A stretch of DNA of 64,000 bases from Muribaculaceae bacterium (lineage in GTDB: Bacteria; Bacteroidota; Bacteroidia; Bacteroidales; Muribaculaceae), in the NCBI GenBank assembly GCA_016290325.1, contig JAEETL010000001.1, positions 124,001 through 188,000 on the forward strand, read 5' to 3'. The notes below the pieces were generated by a model, which saw only the letters and a program-made list of their open reading frames with translations, searched no databases and was not told the origin of the DNA. The translations under genes were made by a program, and so were the position numbers. The first letter of the stretch is position 1, and every line of letters starts with the position of its first letter. Positions 18,712-29,309 of this stretch are shown here, piece after piece.

Positions 18712-19905
18712 TTATGGTGTCAATGAAAACATGCAGGCGGGCAAATCGCGCATGTTATAATTTGAAGCCATGGACTCGCCGTAGGCTCCAGTCGAGCGAA
18801 TGGCGATGATGTCGCCGCGTCGAGTGATGGGGAGCTTGCAGTGGTGAGCGAAAACGTCGCTCGACTCACACACGGGACCTACTACGTCATATTCCTCCGT
18901 GGGTCCGGTTTGTTGAGCAGTCAAATTCTCAATCTTGTGGTAGGCTCCGTATAAGGCAGGCCTGATCAGGTCGGTCATGCCCGCATCGACGATGACAAAC
19001 TTCTTGTTCCTGTTCTCTTTAACAAATACCACGCGGGTGATGAGAGTGCCGCATTGACCTACAATCGAACGGCCTAACTCGAAGTGGATGAGTTGATTAG
19101 GTTTGGTGTTGAGGTGCTGCTTGAAAATGCCGAAATAGCTCTTGAAATCAGGAATGATGTGAGCGTCAGGATCATTATAATCGATGCCCAGTCCACCTCC
19201 TACATTTATCATCTCGAATCGGATACCCAGTTGCTCATAATGATCCTGTAAGTCATTGATGGTTTGGCACAGCATGACATAGGGTGGCATTTGGGTGATT
19301 TGTGAACCGATGTGGAAATGAAGGCCCTTGAGGTGAGTGTGGGGCAGCCTGATCGCATGGCAAACGATTGGCTCTAGCGCCTCGATGCCGATGCCGAATT
19401 TGTTTTCGGCAGTGCCTGTCGTGATATATTTGTGGGTGTGGGCATCAATGTCGGGATTGACCCTGATGGCGATGGGCGCGGTCTTGCCCATTTCGCCTGC
19501 GAGTTGGTTGATTACCTCCAGCTCGGGAACCGATTCCACGTTGAAGCATCCTATGCCTTTTTTCAGCCCCAGCTTGATTTCCCAGTCGGTTTTTCCGACG
19601 CCTGAGAATGCCATTTCACTAGCTGGAAACCCAGCTTCTAAGGCGGCTTCAATCTCCCGGCCACTCACGAGGTCTGCTCCTAGGCCGTGCTTTGCTATCT
19701 CGCTGGTTATCTTACGATTGCCATTGGCTTTTAGGGCATAATGAACACTACAGTTCATGCCCGAGGCATGCCGCTTGATTTCCTCCAGGGTTTGTTGAAG
19801 CACCTCCATGTTGTAGTAGTAAAACGGAGTGCGCGCCTGTTGGAAAATTTCCATCGGGAAACTATGTGGATTTATATCGTTGCCCATATTCTTTTCATCT
19901 ATCAT
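18712..19905 (-). CDS. lysA: diaminopimelate decarboxylase
   Basis: YALKANGNRKI (PLP Lys), GLHFHIGSQI, NVGGGLGIDY, ELGRSIVGQCGTLITRVV, VCESSDVFAHHCKLP. Confidence 0.95.
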   Translation of the reverse strand: MIDEKNMGNDINPHSFPMEIFQQARTPFYYYNMEVLQQTLEEIKRHASGMNCSVHYALKANGNRKITSEIAKHGLGADLVSGREIEAALEAGFPASEMAFSGVGKTDWEIKLGLKKGIGCFNVESVPELEVINQLAGEMGKTAPIAIRVNPDIDAHTHKYITTGTAENKFGIGIEALEPIVCHAIRLPHTHLKGLHFHIGSQITQMPPYVMLCQTINDLQDHYEQLGIRFEMINVGGGLGIDYNDPDAHIIPDFKSYFGIFKQHLNTKPNQLIHFELGRSIVGQCGTLITRVVFVKENRNKKFVIVDAGMTDLIRPALYGAYHKIENLTAQQTGPTEEYDVVGPVCESSDVFAHHCKLPITRRGDIIAIRSTGAYGESMASNYNMRDLPACMFSLTP

Positions 19906-20221
19906 TTTGGTTATTCTGTCAATCTAGCGGGGCAAAATTATTAAAAAATCATTTACAATCTATAAAATCTGCTAAAATTATTTGGCATTTCAAGCTGTCA
20001 GGTAGCGTAATGGATTGAATACTTGTGGAATAGGGAATGAATGGCGTCAATTTTTCTTTGTATCGTGTTCTAAGGCCATTTAAGGTCGATTAAGCGATTT
20101 TTTGCACTTGTAAATAGGTTTTTCTCTTGTCGCTATAAGTCTGACAATCAGGAGGAATAAAGTTATTAACAAGGCCTGTTAACAAATTTTATTTTCAAAA
20201 TTGTAAATTTCCTCATTTGTA

Positions 20222-20274
20222 TTTGCAAATTATCCCAAAAAAAGTTGTACCTTTGAAGTCCCCAAAAAACGGGG
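20222..20274 (+). promoter_or_regulatory. putative promoter plus 5'-end hairpin for the dcw operon
   Basis: TTTG at 20222-20225, TACCTTTG at 20248-20255 (22-nt spacing, slightly long), then CCCC-aaaaaac-GGGG (20260-20274) where transcription should start. Confidence 0.5.
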
Positions 20275-20308
20275 TTAGGAGACACACCCGATAGCAAGAA
20301 AATTCATA

Positions 20309-21238
20309 ATGGAACAGACTGTGTATCACATACCTGCGTTACTTGACGAAGTAATCGCCGGGCTAGCCATCAAGCATGATGGCACCTATGTTGACGTCAC
20401 CTTTGGCGGTGGCGGCCATAGCCGTGGCATTATGCAGCATCTTGGCCCTAAGGGCCACCTGATAGGTTTTGACCAGGATATGGATGCATGGGAAAACCGT
20501 TTGAATGACGAGAGGTTTACATTTGCACACGCCAATTTCGCTTACCTGAAGAATTTCCTTCGCTATTATGGCGTTGCTGGCGTTGACGGCATTCTTGCCG
20601 ACCTGGGCGTGTCGTTCCATCACTTTGATGCTGTGGAGCGGGGTTTCACTTTCCGAGCCGATGCTCCACTCGACATGCGCATGAACCGCAATGCGTCGTT
20701 TACTGCCCAAGAATTGCTGAACACCTATGACGAGGAGCGGTTGGCTCAGGTGTTGTACCTGTACGGTGAGTTGAGGCAGTCGCGTCGCTTGGCAGCCGCT
20801 ATCATCAAGGCGAGGCCATTGTCGAGCACGGGTGAATTGGTTAATGCCGTGCGCCCGTTGCTCAAGCCATCTCAGGAAAAGAAAGAACTGTCGATGGTGT
20901 TCCAGGCCTTACGCATCGAGGTCAACGGTGAGCTTGATGCCCTGTGCAAGTTGCTGAGCCAGTCGCTCGAAGTGCTTAATCCGGGTGGCCGTCTCGCCAT
21001 CATCACCTATCATTCCCTCGAGGACCGTTTGGTGAAGAACTTCATGCGCACCGGCAATATTGAGGGACGTCAGGAGAAAGATTTCTTTGGTCGTGTCAAT
21101 ACGCCATGGCGTGTGCTGACTGGCAAGGTCATCGTTCCCAGCGAGGAAGAAGTGCAGCGTAATCCTCGCTCCCGCAGCGCTAAATTGCGCATCGCCGAAC
21201 TGCTTGTCCCTCAAGGGAAATCGGAAAGCAATAAGTAA
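20309..21238 (+). CDS. rsmH: 16S rRNA m4C1402 methyltransferase
   Basis: HIPALLDEVIAGL...GTYVDVTFGGGGHSRGIMQHL...GILADLGVSFHHFD...ERGFTFRADAPLDMRM...ITYHSLEDRLVKNFM. Confidence 0.97.
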   Translation: MEQTVYHIPALLDEVIAGLAIKHDGTYVDVTFGGGGHSRGIMQHLGPKGHLIGFDQDMDAWENRLNDERFTFAHANFAYLKNFLRYYGVAGVDGILADLGVSFHHFDAVERGFTFRADAPLDMRMNRNASFTAQELLNTYDEERLAQVLYLYGELRQSRRLAAAIIKARPLSSTGELVNAVRPLLKPSQEKKELSMVFQALRIEVNGELDALCKLLSQSLEVLNPGGRLAIITYHSLEDRLVKNFMRTGNIEGRQEKDFFGRVNTPWRVLTGKVIVPSEEEVQRNPRSRSAKLRIAELLVPQGKSESNK

Positions 21239-21268
21239 CTATTATCCATCTTAAGAGCATTTGTCACA

Positions 21269-21616
21269 ATGAGTGAGAAAAAGAATTATACGGCAGCGAC
21301 CGGCAAAAAGGCTGGTAAAGACATCATACAAGGGCGCTTCTTTTCGCTTGATTTCTTCAAGCGCTATGCGGTGTATATCATCGCATTGGTCATCATGGCA
21401 CTGATGTATATCGCCAACAAGTTTGTGTGCCAGAGCAGTATGCAGGAGGTAATGACCTTGAAAACTGAATTGGCCAACGCCCAGACCGACCTGGTTAATG
21501 CGAGTGCTAAATACAACTCCATGATCCGCGAGAGCGAGATGACTCAACTCATGCGGGAAAAGCACCTCGGTCTTGCAGCCCCCGATGAGCCCCCCTTTGA
21601 ATTGCGCTCAAAATAA
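21269..21616 (+). CDS. FtsL-like cell division protein
   Basis: Position between rsmH and ftsI; single TM plus coiled coil (FLKRYAVYIIALVIMALMYIANKF-like segment, then TLKTELANAQTDLVNASAKYNSM). Confidence 0.8.
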   Translation: MSEKKNYTAATGKKAGKDIIQGRFFSLDFFKRYAVYIIALVIMALMYIANKFVCQSSMQEVMTLKTELANAQTDLVNASAKYNSMIRESEMTQLMREKHLGLAAPDEPPFELRSK

Positions 21617-21658
21617 GCATCCAGTTTTTTATTACGAACGTTTTCACAGCAGCACAAC

Positions 21659-23779
21659 ATGAAGCAGAACAATAAACGACATATATTGGCCCGATACGCC
21701 ATTGTGGTGGGTATCATGCTGGCATTCTCGACGACCATCGTCTGGAACCTGTTCAAGACAACAGCGGTGCAGGCGGGCGAGTGGAACAAGAAGGCCAATT
21801 CGGTGCTTACCAGCACAACCCCCATTGAACCCGAGCGCGGCAAGCTCTTGGCCGATAACGGCACTGTGCTCGCCGCTAACCTGCAGTATTACGTGCTGCG
21901 CATCGACTGGTTCACCGAGGGTATTAAGCCCGACACGTTGATGAAGGACATCGGTCCGTTGTGCGACAGCCTTGCTGCCTTTGACAACTCGATGACCGCT
22001 GCCCAGTGGAAGCAGAAGATCTTGAGTGACCGTAAGGACATCCTGGATGCCGCTAAGAATCCTGCTCCAGGAAAGAAAGCGCGCAAGAACCGTGCTTACA
22101 AGCTCTTCTCCTATATGCTCACCCACAATGAGTATGAGCGAGTGCGTCAGTTCCCCTTCTTGCGTCGTGCCAAGAACAAGAACGGTTTTTATACCGAGAA
22201 GCATAACCGTCGCATCAAGCCCTATGGAGACATGGCGGCTCGAAGCATCGGCAACGTGGGCGAGGACTCACTCAGTTCCAGCATCCATGGCCGCTCGGGC
22301 TTGGAGATGGCACTGGACTCCCTGCTCTATGGCAAGCCGGGTATAGCCCAGAGCATCCAGCTCACCAACGGCATCGTGCGTGCCGAGAGTGTACCTGCTG
22401 TCAAGGGCTATGACATCACAACGACCATCAACGTGCAGCTGCAGGACATCGTTGAGAACGAGCTCAACGACATGTGTGTCGAGAGCGGTGCCGATTGGGG
22501 CACCTGTGTGCTCATGGAGGTGGCAACCGGTGAAATCAAGGCTATCAGCAACCTGGAGCTCAACAAGGCCACGGGCGAGTATGTCGAGGGCGTGAACCAT
22601 GCCGTGCTGGGCTATGAGCCCGGATCAGTGGTGAAGACCATCTCGATGATGGTGGCCCTCGAGGACGGCATCGTCACCGACATCAATGCGCCCATAGCGA
22701 CAGGTTCGGACTGGATGTATGCCGGACGCAATATCAGTGACCGCCCCCACGGAGCTGCCACGCGCACCCCGCGTGAGATTATCGAGACTTCGTCCAACAT
22801 TGGCATGGCCAAACTTATTGTCAAGGACTATGGCCAGAATCCAGGTGGTTTCCGCAAGCGTCTTGAGGGGATGGGTTTCTTTGAGCCCTTCAACTCGGGT
22901 ATCGGCGGTGAGATGGTGCCCAACTACCCCGTCTTGGGTAACAAGAATTGGGATAAGCTGTCGCTCACACGTCAGGCCTACGGATATGCTACCACGATTC
23001 CGCCCTTATACACATTGGCCATCTATAACGCCATTGCCAACGATGGCAAGTTTGTACGCCCCCATCTGTTCAAGAAACTATCGCGCGAGGGAGAGCCAGA
23101 CTCTATCATTCCGGTGACTTATGTACGCAAACAGGTTTGCTCGCCCGAAAATGCACAAAAACTGCGCATCATGCTGCGCGATGTGGTATGGGGCAGTCAC
23201 GGCACTGCACGCCATTGGGTGCAGGATGACAAGGTAGAGATCGCTGGTAAGACAGGTACCGCCTTTATCAACGCATCAGGACAGTATGGCGCCAAAAAGC
23301 GACTGGCATTTTGCGGCTTCTTCCCCTACGAAAAGCCCAAATATTCCTGCATCGTGCTCATGCTGGGTGCTGACCGTGGCGCTGGTGCTTGTAGTGGCAT
23401 GGTCCTGAAGAACATTGCCCGCAAGATGTATGCTCGGGGCTTACTTGAATCTGCGCCCAACTACGTGACGGTTGACAATGGCAAGAATGACGTCAAGAAC
23501 TATGCGACCTTGTTCGCTTCGATGAATGACTACTCGGCTAACAACATCAACCGTGGACTCAACTTGCAATCGACACATCGCTTTGCCCGTCCTGCCAAGG
23601 TGGAAAAAGGCGTGCCGGGAGTGATAGGACTTAACATCCGCGAGGCCATCAAGGTGCTGGAGGATGCCGGGCTCACCGTGAGCTTCACCGGGTCGGGCAT
23701 GGTGACTAACCAGAGCCTTGCCGCGGGCTCCCCCTATTCACGCGGACAACGCATTTATTTGAGATTAAGAAATTCCTGA
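21659..23779 (+). CDS. ftsI: peptidoglycan transpeptidase FtsI (class B PBP) with C-terminal PASTA domain
   Basis: TSSNIGMAKLI (SxxK-type region), KTGTA motif in VEIAGKTGTAFINASG, PASTA-like GVPGVIGLNIREAIKVLEDAGLTV. Confidence 0.93.
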   Translation: MKQNNKRHILARYAIVVGIMLAFSTTIVWNLFKTTAVQAGEWNKKANSVLTSTTPIEPERGKLLADNGTVLAANLQYYVLRIDWFTEGIKPDTLMKDIGPLCDSLAAFDNSMTAAQWKQKILSDRKDILDAAKNPAPGKKARKNRAYKLFSYMLTHNEYERVRQFPFLRRAKNKNGFYTEKHNRRIKPYGDMAARSIGNVGEDSLSSSIHGRSGLEMALDSLLYGKPGIAQSIQLTNGIVRAESVPAVKGYDITTTINVQLQDIVENELNDMCVESGADWGTCVLMEVATGEIKAISNLELNKATGEYVEGVNHAVLGYEPGSVVKTISMMVALEDGIVTDINAPIATGSDWMYAGRNISDRPHGAATRTPREIIETSSNIGMAKLIVKDYGQNPGGFRKRLEGMGFFEPFNSGIGGEMVPNYPVLGNKNWDKLSLTRQAYGYATTIPPLYTLAIYNAIANDGKFVRPHLFKKLSREGEPDSIIPVTYVRKQVCSPENAQKLRIMLRDVVWGSHGTARHWVQDDKVEIAGKTGTAFINASGQYGAKKRLAFCGFFPYEKPKYSCIVLMLGADRGAGACSGMVLKNIARKMYARGLLESAPNYVTVDNGKNDVKNYATLFASMNDYSANNINRGLNLQSTHRFARPAKVEKGVPGVIGLNIREAIKVLEDAGLTVSFTGSGMVTNQSLAAGSPYSRGQRIYLRLRNS

Positions 23780-23795
23780 AAAACAATAAAACGAT

Positions 23796-25259
23796 ATGAA
23801 GAAATTATCACAACTGCTAACATCCATCAAGCCACTTAAGGTGGTTGGTGACACCGATATCGAGATCACTGATTTGGTTAACGATTCGCGCAAAGCTCGC
23901 GAGGGCGCGCTGTTTGTCGCGGTAAAAGGCGTCGCGGTCGATTCCCACCGCTTTATCGATGCCGTCATCGCCAGTGGCGCTCGTGCCATCGTGTGCGAGG
24001 ATATGCCCCAAACGTTGAGCGACTCGGTGACCTATGTCCAGGTCGAGAATAGTGTCGTAGCACTCGCTCATCTTGCCGATGAATGGTTTGACCATCCTTC
24101 TAAGGCGCTGCGCTTGGTGGGCGTGACGGGAACCAACGGCAAGACGACCACAGCAACGTTGCTCTATGAGATGAGCCGTCTCATGGGACACAAGGCTGGA
24201 TTGCTCTCGACAGTGAAAAACATCATTGACACTGTTGAGCAAACGGCCGTGCAGACAACGCCTGACCATTTGACCCTCAATCGCCTGTTGCATGAGATGG
24301 TGCTGGCCGGTTGTGAGTATGCGTTCATGGAGGTAAGCTCCCATGCGTGTGTCCAGCGCCGCATCGAGGGCATTACTTTTGCTGGTGGCATTTTCACCAA
24401 CCTCACCCGTGACCATATGGACTTCCACAAGACGGTGGATAATTACATCGCTGCCAAGAAAATGTTCTTTGACCAGTTGCCGGCAGGCGCTTTTGCGCTC
24501 GTGAATGCCGATGACAAGGTGGGCGAGGTGATGTTGCAGAACACCAGTGCTGAAAAGTACCGTTACTCGTTGCGTAGTATGGCCGATTTCAAGGGCCGTA
24601 TCGTCGAACAGCGTCTTGACGGCACGTCACTGGAACTCAACGGCCATCAGGTGGAGGTGATGTTCACGGGCCGATTCAATGCCTACAACCTGTTATCGGT
24701 ATATGGCGCTTCGATCCTGCTCGGCTTTGATCCTCAGGAGGTGCTCGTGAAGATGAGCTTGCTGGAACCCGTCGCCGGACGCTTCCAGACCCTGCGTTCA
24801 CCGCGTGGCTATACTGCCATCGTCGATTATGCCCACACTCCTGACGCATTGGTCAACGTGCTCGACACCATCCGCGAGGTAGTTGGCAACAAGGGACACA
24901 TCATTACCGTGTGTGGTTGTGGCGGTGACCGTGACGCTGGTAAACGACCCATCATGGCGCGTGAGGCGGCTGTGCGCAGCGACCGCGTTGTGCTCACCAG
25001 CGATAATCCGCGTACCGAGGACCCTGATGAGATCCTGAGGCAGATGGAACCTGGTATTCCAGAGGAGTCCCGTCCCACTACCTTGACCATTACCGACCGT
25101 CGCCAAGCGATCCGCACTGCTTGCCAGCTTGCTCAGCCGGGTGACGTGGTGCTGGTTGCCGGCAAGGGCCATGAGGATTATCAGGAAATCCAAGGTGTGA
25201 AACACCATTTCGATGACCGTGAAGAGGTCCTGGCCGTGTTTGCGGGCGAATCCAAATGA
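23796..25259 (+). CDS. murE: UDP-N-acetylmuramoyl-L-alanyl-D-glutamate--diaminopimelate ligase
   Basis: VGVTGTNGKTTTATLLYEM, LTSDNPRTEDP, VLVAGKGHEDYQEI. Confidence 0.96.
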   Translation: MKKLSQLLTSIKPLKVVGDTDIEITDLVNDSRKAREGALFVAVKGVAVDSHRFIDAVIASGARAIVCEDMPQTLSDSVTYVQVENSVVALAHLADEWFDHPSKALRLVGVTGTNGKTTTATLLYEMSRLMGHKAGLLSTVKNIIDTVEQTAVQTTPDHLTLNRLLHEMVLAGCEYAFMEVSSHACVQRRIEGITFAGGIFTNLTRDHMDFHKTVDNYIAAKKMFFDQLPAGAFALVNADDKVGEVMLQNTSAEKYRYSLRSMADFKGRIVEQRLDGTSLELNGHQVEVMFTGRFNAYNLLSVYGASILLGFDPQEVLVKMSLLEPVAGRFQTLRSPRGYTAIVDYAHTPDALVNVLDTIREVVGNKGHIITVCGCGGDRDAGKRPIMAREAAVRSDRVVLTSDNPRTEDPDEILRQMEPGIPEESRPTTLTITDRRQAIRTACQLAQPGDVVLVAGKGHEDYQEIQGVKHHFDDREEVLAVFAGESK

Positions 25260-25287
25260 TTATTAACAAACTCAATAGCAATAGGAT

Positions 25288-26547
25288 ATGTTATACCATC
25301 TTTTCCATTATCTGGAGCAGTACTACCATGTGAGTGGTGCCCGACTGTTCGAGTATATCACGTTCAGGTCAGGTTTTGCCTTCATCCTGTCGTTGTTCAT
25401 CGGCATCGTCATTGGCCGTCGCATCATTTTCAAGCTCAAGAACAAGCAGATGTGTGATAAGGAGCGCGAAGAGAAACTGGGCGGCAACTCGTCCAAACAG
25501 GGCACTCCCACCATGGGCGGTATCATCATTATCATCTCGATTCTGGTGCCCTGCCTGTTGTTGGGCAAGCTCAATAACGTCTATATGTTGCTCATGATTG
25601 TCTCCACCCTGTGGTGCGGCGCGTTAGGTTTCGCTGATGACTACATCAAGGTGTTCCATCACAACAAGGAAGGCCTCAAGGGCAAATTCAAGATTGTGGG
25701 CCAGGTGGGCTTAGGCCTCATCGTGGGTTTGACGATGTATTTGAGCCCTGCAATCGTGATGAACGAGAATGTCCATGTCACCAGCCGCAACGAGACTCCC
25801 GAACTTGTCGAAATCCACAAGTCTCAGGCCGTGAAGGCGACCAAGACCACATTGCCCTTTGTGAAGAACCATAACTTTGATTATGCCTACTTTACCGGGT
25901 GGATGGGAAAATACAAGAGCGTGGGCGGATGGATCCTGTTCATCCTGGTGACCATTTTTGTCATCACGGCAGTGAGCAACGGTGCCAACCTCACCGACGG
26001 TGTTGACGGCTTGGCAACGGGAACTTCGGCGATTATCGGCGTTGCCCTGGCGGTGATGTGCTATCTGGGAGGTAACGTCATCTATTCATCCTACCTGAAT
26101 ATCATGTACATCCCGGATAGCAGTGAACTGGTGGTCTATGCCGCGGCATTCATTGGAGCTACAATAGGTTTCCTGTGGTATAACTCCTATCCAGCCCAGG
26201 TGTTTATGGGCGACACGGGTAGCCTGTGTTTGGGCGGCATCATCGCTGTGTTTGCCGTGCTCATCCGCAAGGAGTGGCTCATTCCCTTGTTGTGCGGCAT
26301 CTTCCTCATCGAGGAATTGTCGGTCATCCTTCAGGTGTGGTATGTGAAAAAGCATGGCAACTCTCATCGACTGTTCAAGATGACGCCATTGCATCACCAC
26401 TTCACCATAGACCCTGCCAAAATCACTTGGGATTACAAGGTCAAGACTCCGGACCACCGCATCCCCGAGGCTAAGATTGTCATGCGCTTCTTCCTCGTGA
26501 GCATCCTGCTCGCCGCATTGACGTTTGTTACACTCAAAATACGATAA
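25288..26547 (+). CDS. mraY: phospho-N-acetylmuramoyl-pentapeptide transferase
   Basis: KQGTPTMGGIIIIISIL, NGANLTDGVDGLATGTS, TPLHHHFTI. Confidence 0.97.
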   Translation: MLYHLFHYLEQYYHVSGARLFEYITFRSGFAFILSLFIGIVIGRRIIFKLKNKQMCDKEREEKLGGNSSKQGTPTMGGIIIIISILVPCLLLGKLNNVYMLLMIVSTLWCGALGFADDYIKVFHHNKEGLKGKFKIVGQVGLGLIVGLTMYLSPAIVMNENVHVTSRNETPELVEIHKSQAVKATKTTLPFVKNHNFDYAYFTGWMGKYKSVGGWILFILVTIFVITAVSNGANLTDGVDGLATGTSAIIGVALAVMCYLGGNVIYSSYLNIMYIPDSSELVVYAAAFIGATIGFLWYNSYPAQVFMGDTGSLCLGGIIAVFAVLIRKEWLIPLLCGIFLIEELSVILQVWYVKKHGNSHRLFKMTPLHHHFTIDPAKITWDYKVKTPDHRIPEAKIVMRFFLVSILLAALTFVTLKIR

Positions 26548-26562
26548 AAAAGCTCAAACGAT

Positions 26563-27909
26563 ATGGCAAAAAGATTAGTAGTTTTAGGTGGCGGAGAAAG
26601 TGGAGCGGGTGCCGCTGTGCTCGCTAAGGTCAAGGGTTTTGACGTGTGGCTCAGCGACATGGGCACCATCGGTCAGGAACATAAGGACCTGCTCAATAAG
26701 TATGACATCGCTTGGGAGGAGGGTGGCCACACCCCCGAGAAGATTCTCAATGCCGACGAGATTGTCAAGAGTCCCGGCATCCCCGATACCGCCCCCATGG
26801 TAGCGAGCGCTATCGCCAAGAAGATTCCCATCGTGAGCGAGATTGAGTTTGCTGGTCGTTACACCAATGCCAAAATGGTGTGCATCACGGGCAGTAACGG
26901 TAAAACCACAACCACCAAACTCACATATCATATTTTCAAGAAAGCGGGCTTGAACGTGGGTCTTGCCGGCAATGTGGGTCGTAGCCTGGCCTTACAGGTC
27001 GCTACCGAGCATCATGACGTGTATATCATCGAGTTGAGCAGTTTCCAGCTCGACAACATGTATGAGTTCAAGGCCAATGTGGCTGTATTGCTTAACATCA
27101 CGCCCGACCACCTTGACCGTTATGATTACAAGATGGAGAACTATGCTGCGGCCAAGTTCCGCATCACGCGCAACCAGACTGGAGAGGACTCGTTCATTTT
27201 CTGGAAAAATGACCCGATTATCGCCTCACAGCTGCATCAACATCATCTCGAATCCCGGTTGTTGAGTTTCACAGCCGATGATGACAACCAGTGCGCAGCT
27301 TGGGTACATAATGACGTGCTCCACTTCAATGTGGAGGATGACCGTTGGGATATCGCCCGTGACCAGTTGTCGCTCAAGGGCTTGCACAACGTCTATAACA
27401 CCATGGCAGCAGGTCTATCGGCCCAAGTGTTTGATATCCGCAAGGATGTTATCCGTGAGGCGTTGGCCGATTTTGAGGCAGTTCCTCATCGTCTGGAGTA
27501 TGTCGATACAGTCGATGGCGTGCGTTACATCAACGACAGCAAGGCCACCAATGTGGACGCCTGCTGGTATGCCCTCGAGAGCGTGAATGAACCGTGCGTA
27601 CTCATCTTGGGCGGTATTGACAAGGGCAATGACTATAGCCAGATTGAGCCGCTGGTCAAGGAGAAAGTGAAGGCTATCGTCTGCTTGGGTAAAGACAATG
27701 CCAAGTTGCATGCCTTCTTTGACGGTAAGGTGCCAGTGGTGACCGATGCCACAAGTATGCCCGAATGTGTTGAGAAATGCCGTGACTTGGCCCAAGATGG
27801 CAATACCGTGCTCTTGTCGCCCTGCTGTGCCAGCTTTGACCTGTTTAACGGCATGGCCGACCGTGGCAACCAGTTCAAGGAGTGTGTGAAGAAAATGAAG
27901 ATTAAATAA
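26563..27909 (+). CDS. murD: UDP-N-acetylmuramoylalanine--D-glutamate ligase
   Basis: LVVLGGGESGAGAAVLA, ITGSNGKTTTTKLTYHI, VLLSPCCASFDLFNGMADRGNQFKE. Confidence 0.97.
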   Translation: MAKRLVVLGGGESGAGAAVLAKVKGFDVWLSDMGTIGQEHKDLLNKYDIAWEEGGHTPEKILNADEIVKSPGIPDTAPMVASAIAKKIPIVSEIEFAGRYTNAKMVCITGSNGKTTTTKLTYHIFKKAGLNVGLAGNVGRSLALQVATEHHDVYIIELSSFQLDNMYEFKANVAVLLNITPDHLDRYDYKMENYAAAKFRITRNQTGEDSFIFWKNDPIIASQLHQHHLESRLLSFTADDDNQCAAWVHNDVLHFNVEDDRWDIARDQLSLKGLHNVYNTMAAGLSAQVFDIRKDVIREALADFEAVPHRLEYVDTVDGVRYINDSKATNVDACWYALESVNEPCVLILGGIDKGNDYSQIEPLVKEKVKAIVCLGKDNAKLHAFFDGKVPVVTDATSMPECVEKCRDLAQDGNTVLLSPCCASFDLFNGMADRGNQFKECVKKMKIK

Positions 27910-27944
27910 AGCGATCAACCCCCTAATATACTCAATCTCAACAG

Positions 27945-29309
27945 ATGTCTCCCAGCGAAAAGACAAATAGATATACCGAGATTTCCCAAAAGCACGGCGA
28001 CCCGTGGATTTGGGGTATCTACATCATGCTGCTTATATTCTCGGTTGTCGAGAGTTACAGCGCCTCCAGCCGAGAGATTGCAGCCCAGGGCATCTATATG
28101 CCCATCATCAAGCAATGCATCTTCCTGGGTGCTGGCGCGTTGTGTGTAATTCTCTTGCAGCGTGTGGACTATAACGACCCCAAGTTCCTGTACGCGATGA
28201 TACCAGGTTGGGCTTTCATTACGGTGATGAGCCTGATATATGTCATGTTCTTTGGTGAGGTCATCAATGGCGCCCGTCGTGCCATGACGATCATCCCGGG
28301 ACTACTCACGCTACAGCCGGCCGAAATGGCCAAATTCTCCATAGTCACGCTATTGTCCTACATTTTTGCCAAGTCTCAAAAGAATCAGGACATCAGCAAC
28401 AAGGGCCTCTTTGCCGCGGCTGTTGCCGTGGGTATCTATGGCGCACTGATGATTAGGAGCGGTTTGACCAACACGTTGCTGCTTATCGCGATCAGTGGAT
28501 CGATGCTGCTCATTGGTGGTGCGCGATTAAAAAAGATCGGTATCTTAATGATCGTTTTCGGCATTATGTTCGGTTTCTTTGTCATCATCAAGCAGCACAA
28601 CGACAAGAAGGAGGAGATATTCAAGGAGACTCAAAAGGAGATGCAGGTTAATATGCCCATTGGAGATGGCCAGGTAGCCGAGGTCTCCACTAGCAGCGGA
28701 AGCAATGAAGTGGCTAGAACGGGTACCTGGAAGAACCGTTTGAGGGAATGGTGGTACAGCGACTCGCTGGTTTACCGCGATATTACACCCAAAAATCAGC
28801 AGGAGATGTTCTCACGCATGGCTCAGGCTCATGGCGGTCTGGTAGGCGTGGGTATCGGCAAGTCCCGTGAATGTAGCCGTTTGCCGCTGGCATTCAGCGA
28901 TTACATTTACTCGATCATTGTCGAGGAGCTTGGCTTTGTAGGTGGTATCTTTGTCTTACTGCTCTACTTGTCACTGCTGGGACGAGCAGCAATGATTGTA
29001 CGGCGCAGCAAGCGCGTGTTACCCTCGTTGCTCGTTATTGGTATGGCATCGTTCATCACGTTCCAGGCTTTGTTCCACATGGCGATTAACGTGGGTGTGT
29101 TCCCCGTTTCGGGACAGCCCCTGCCGCTCATTTCCAAGGGTGGCACGTCAATTATCGTCATCAGCATTGCTTTTGGCGTGATGCTGAGCGTGAGCCGTAC
29201 GATAGCTAATTACGGAAATAAGAAAAATAAGGCTGATGAGACTCCCATCATCGAAGGTCTTGATGCCGAAAACCCAACTGAAATACTTCCCAAAAATGTC
29301 TGGAAATAA
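27945..29309 (+). CDS. ftsW: FtsW/RodA/SpoVE family lipid II polymerase
   Basis: Multi-TM, ARRAMTIIPGLLTLQPAEMAKFSIV, CSRLPLAFSDYIYSIIVEELG, FPVSGQPLPLISKGGTS. Confidence 0.94.
   Translation: MSPSEKTNRYTEISQKHGDPWIWGIYIMLLIFSVVESYSASSREIAAQGIYMPIIKQCIFLGAGALCVILLQRVDYNDPKFLYAMIPGWAFITVMSLIYVMFFGEVINGARRAMTIIPGLLTLQPAEMAKFSIVTLLSYIFAKSQKNQDISNKGLFAAAVAVGIYGALMIRSGLTNTLLLIAISGSMLLIGGARLKKIGILMIVFGIMFGFFVIIKQHNDKKEEIFKETQKEMQVNMPIGDGQVAEVSTSSGSNEVARTGTWKNRLREWWYSDSLVYRDITPKNQQEMFSRMAQAHGGLVGVGIGKSRECSRLPLAFSDYIYSIIVEELGFVGGIFVLLLYLSLLGRAAMIVRRSKRVLPSLLVIGMASFITFQALFHMAINVGVFPVSGQPLPLISKGGTSIIVISIAFGVMLSVSRTIANYGNKKNKADETPIIEGLDAENPTEILPKNVWK

Noticed and set aside
21659-23779. PASTA domain on FtsI as unusual
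   Set aside because: C-terminal PASTA domains on FtsI-type PBPs are common in this phylum.
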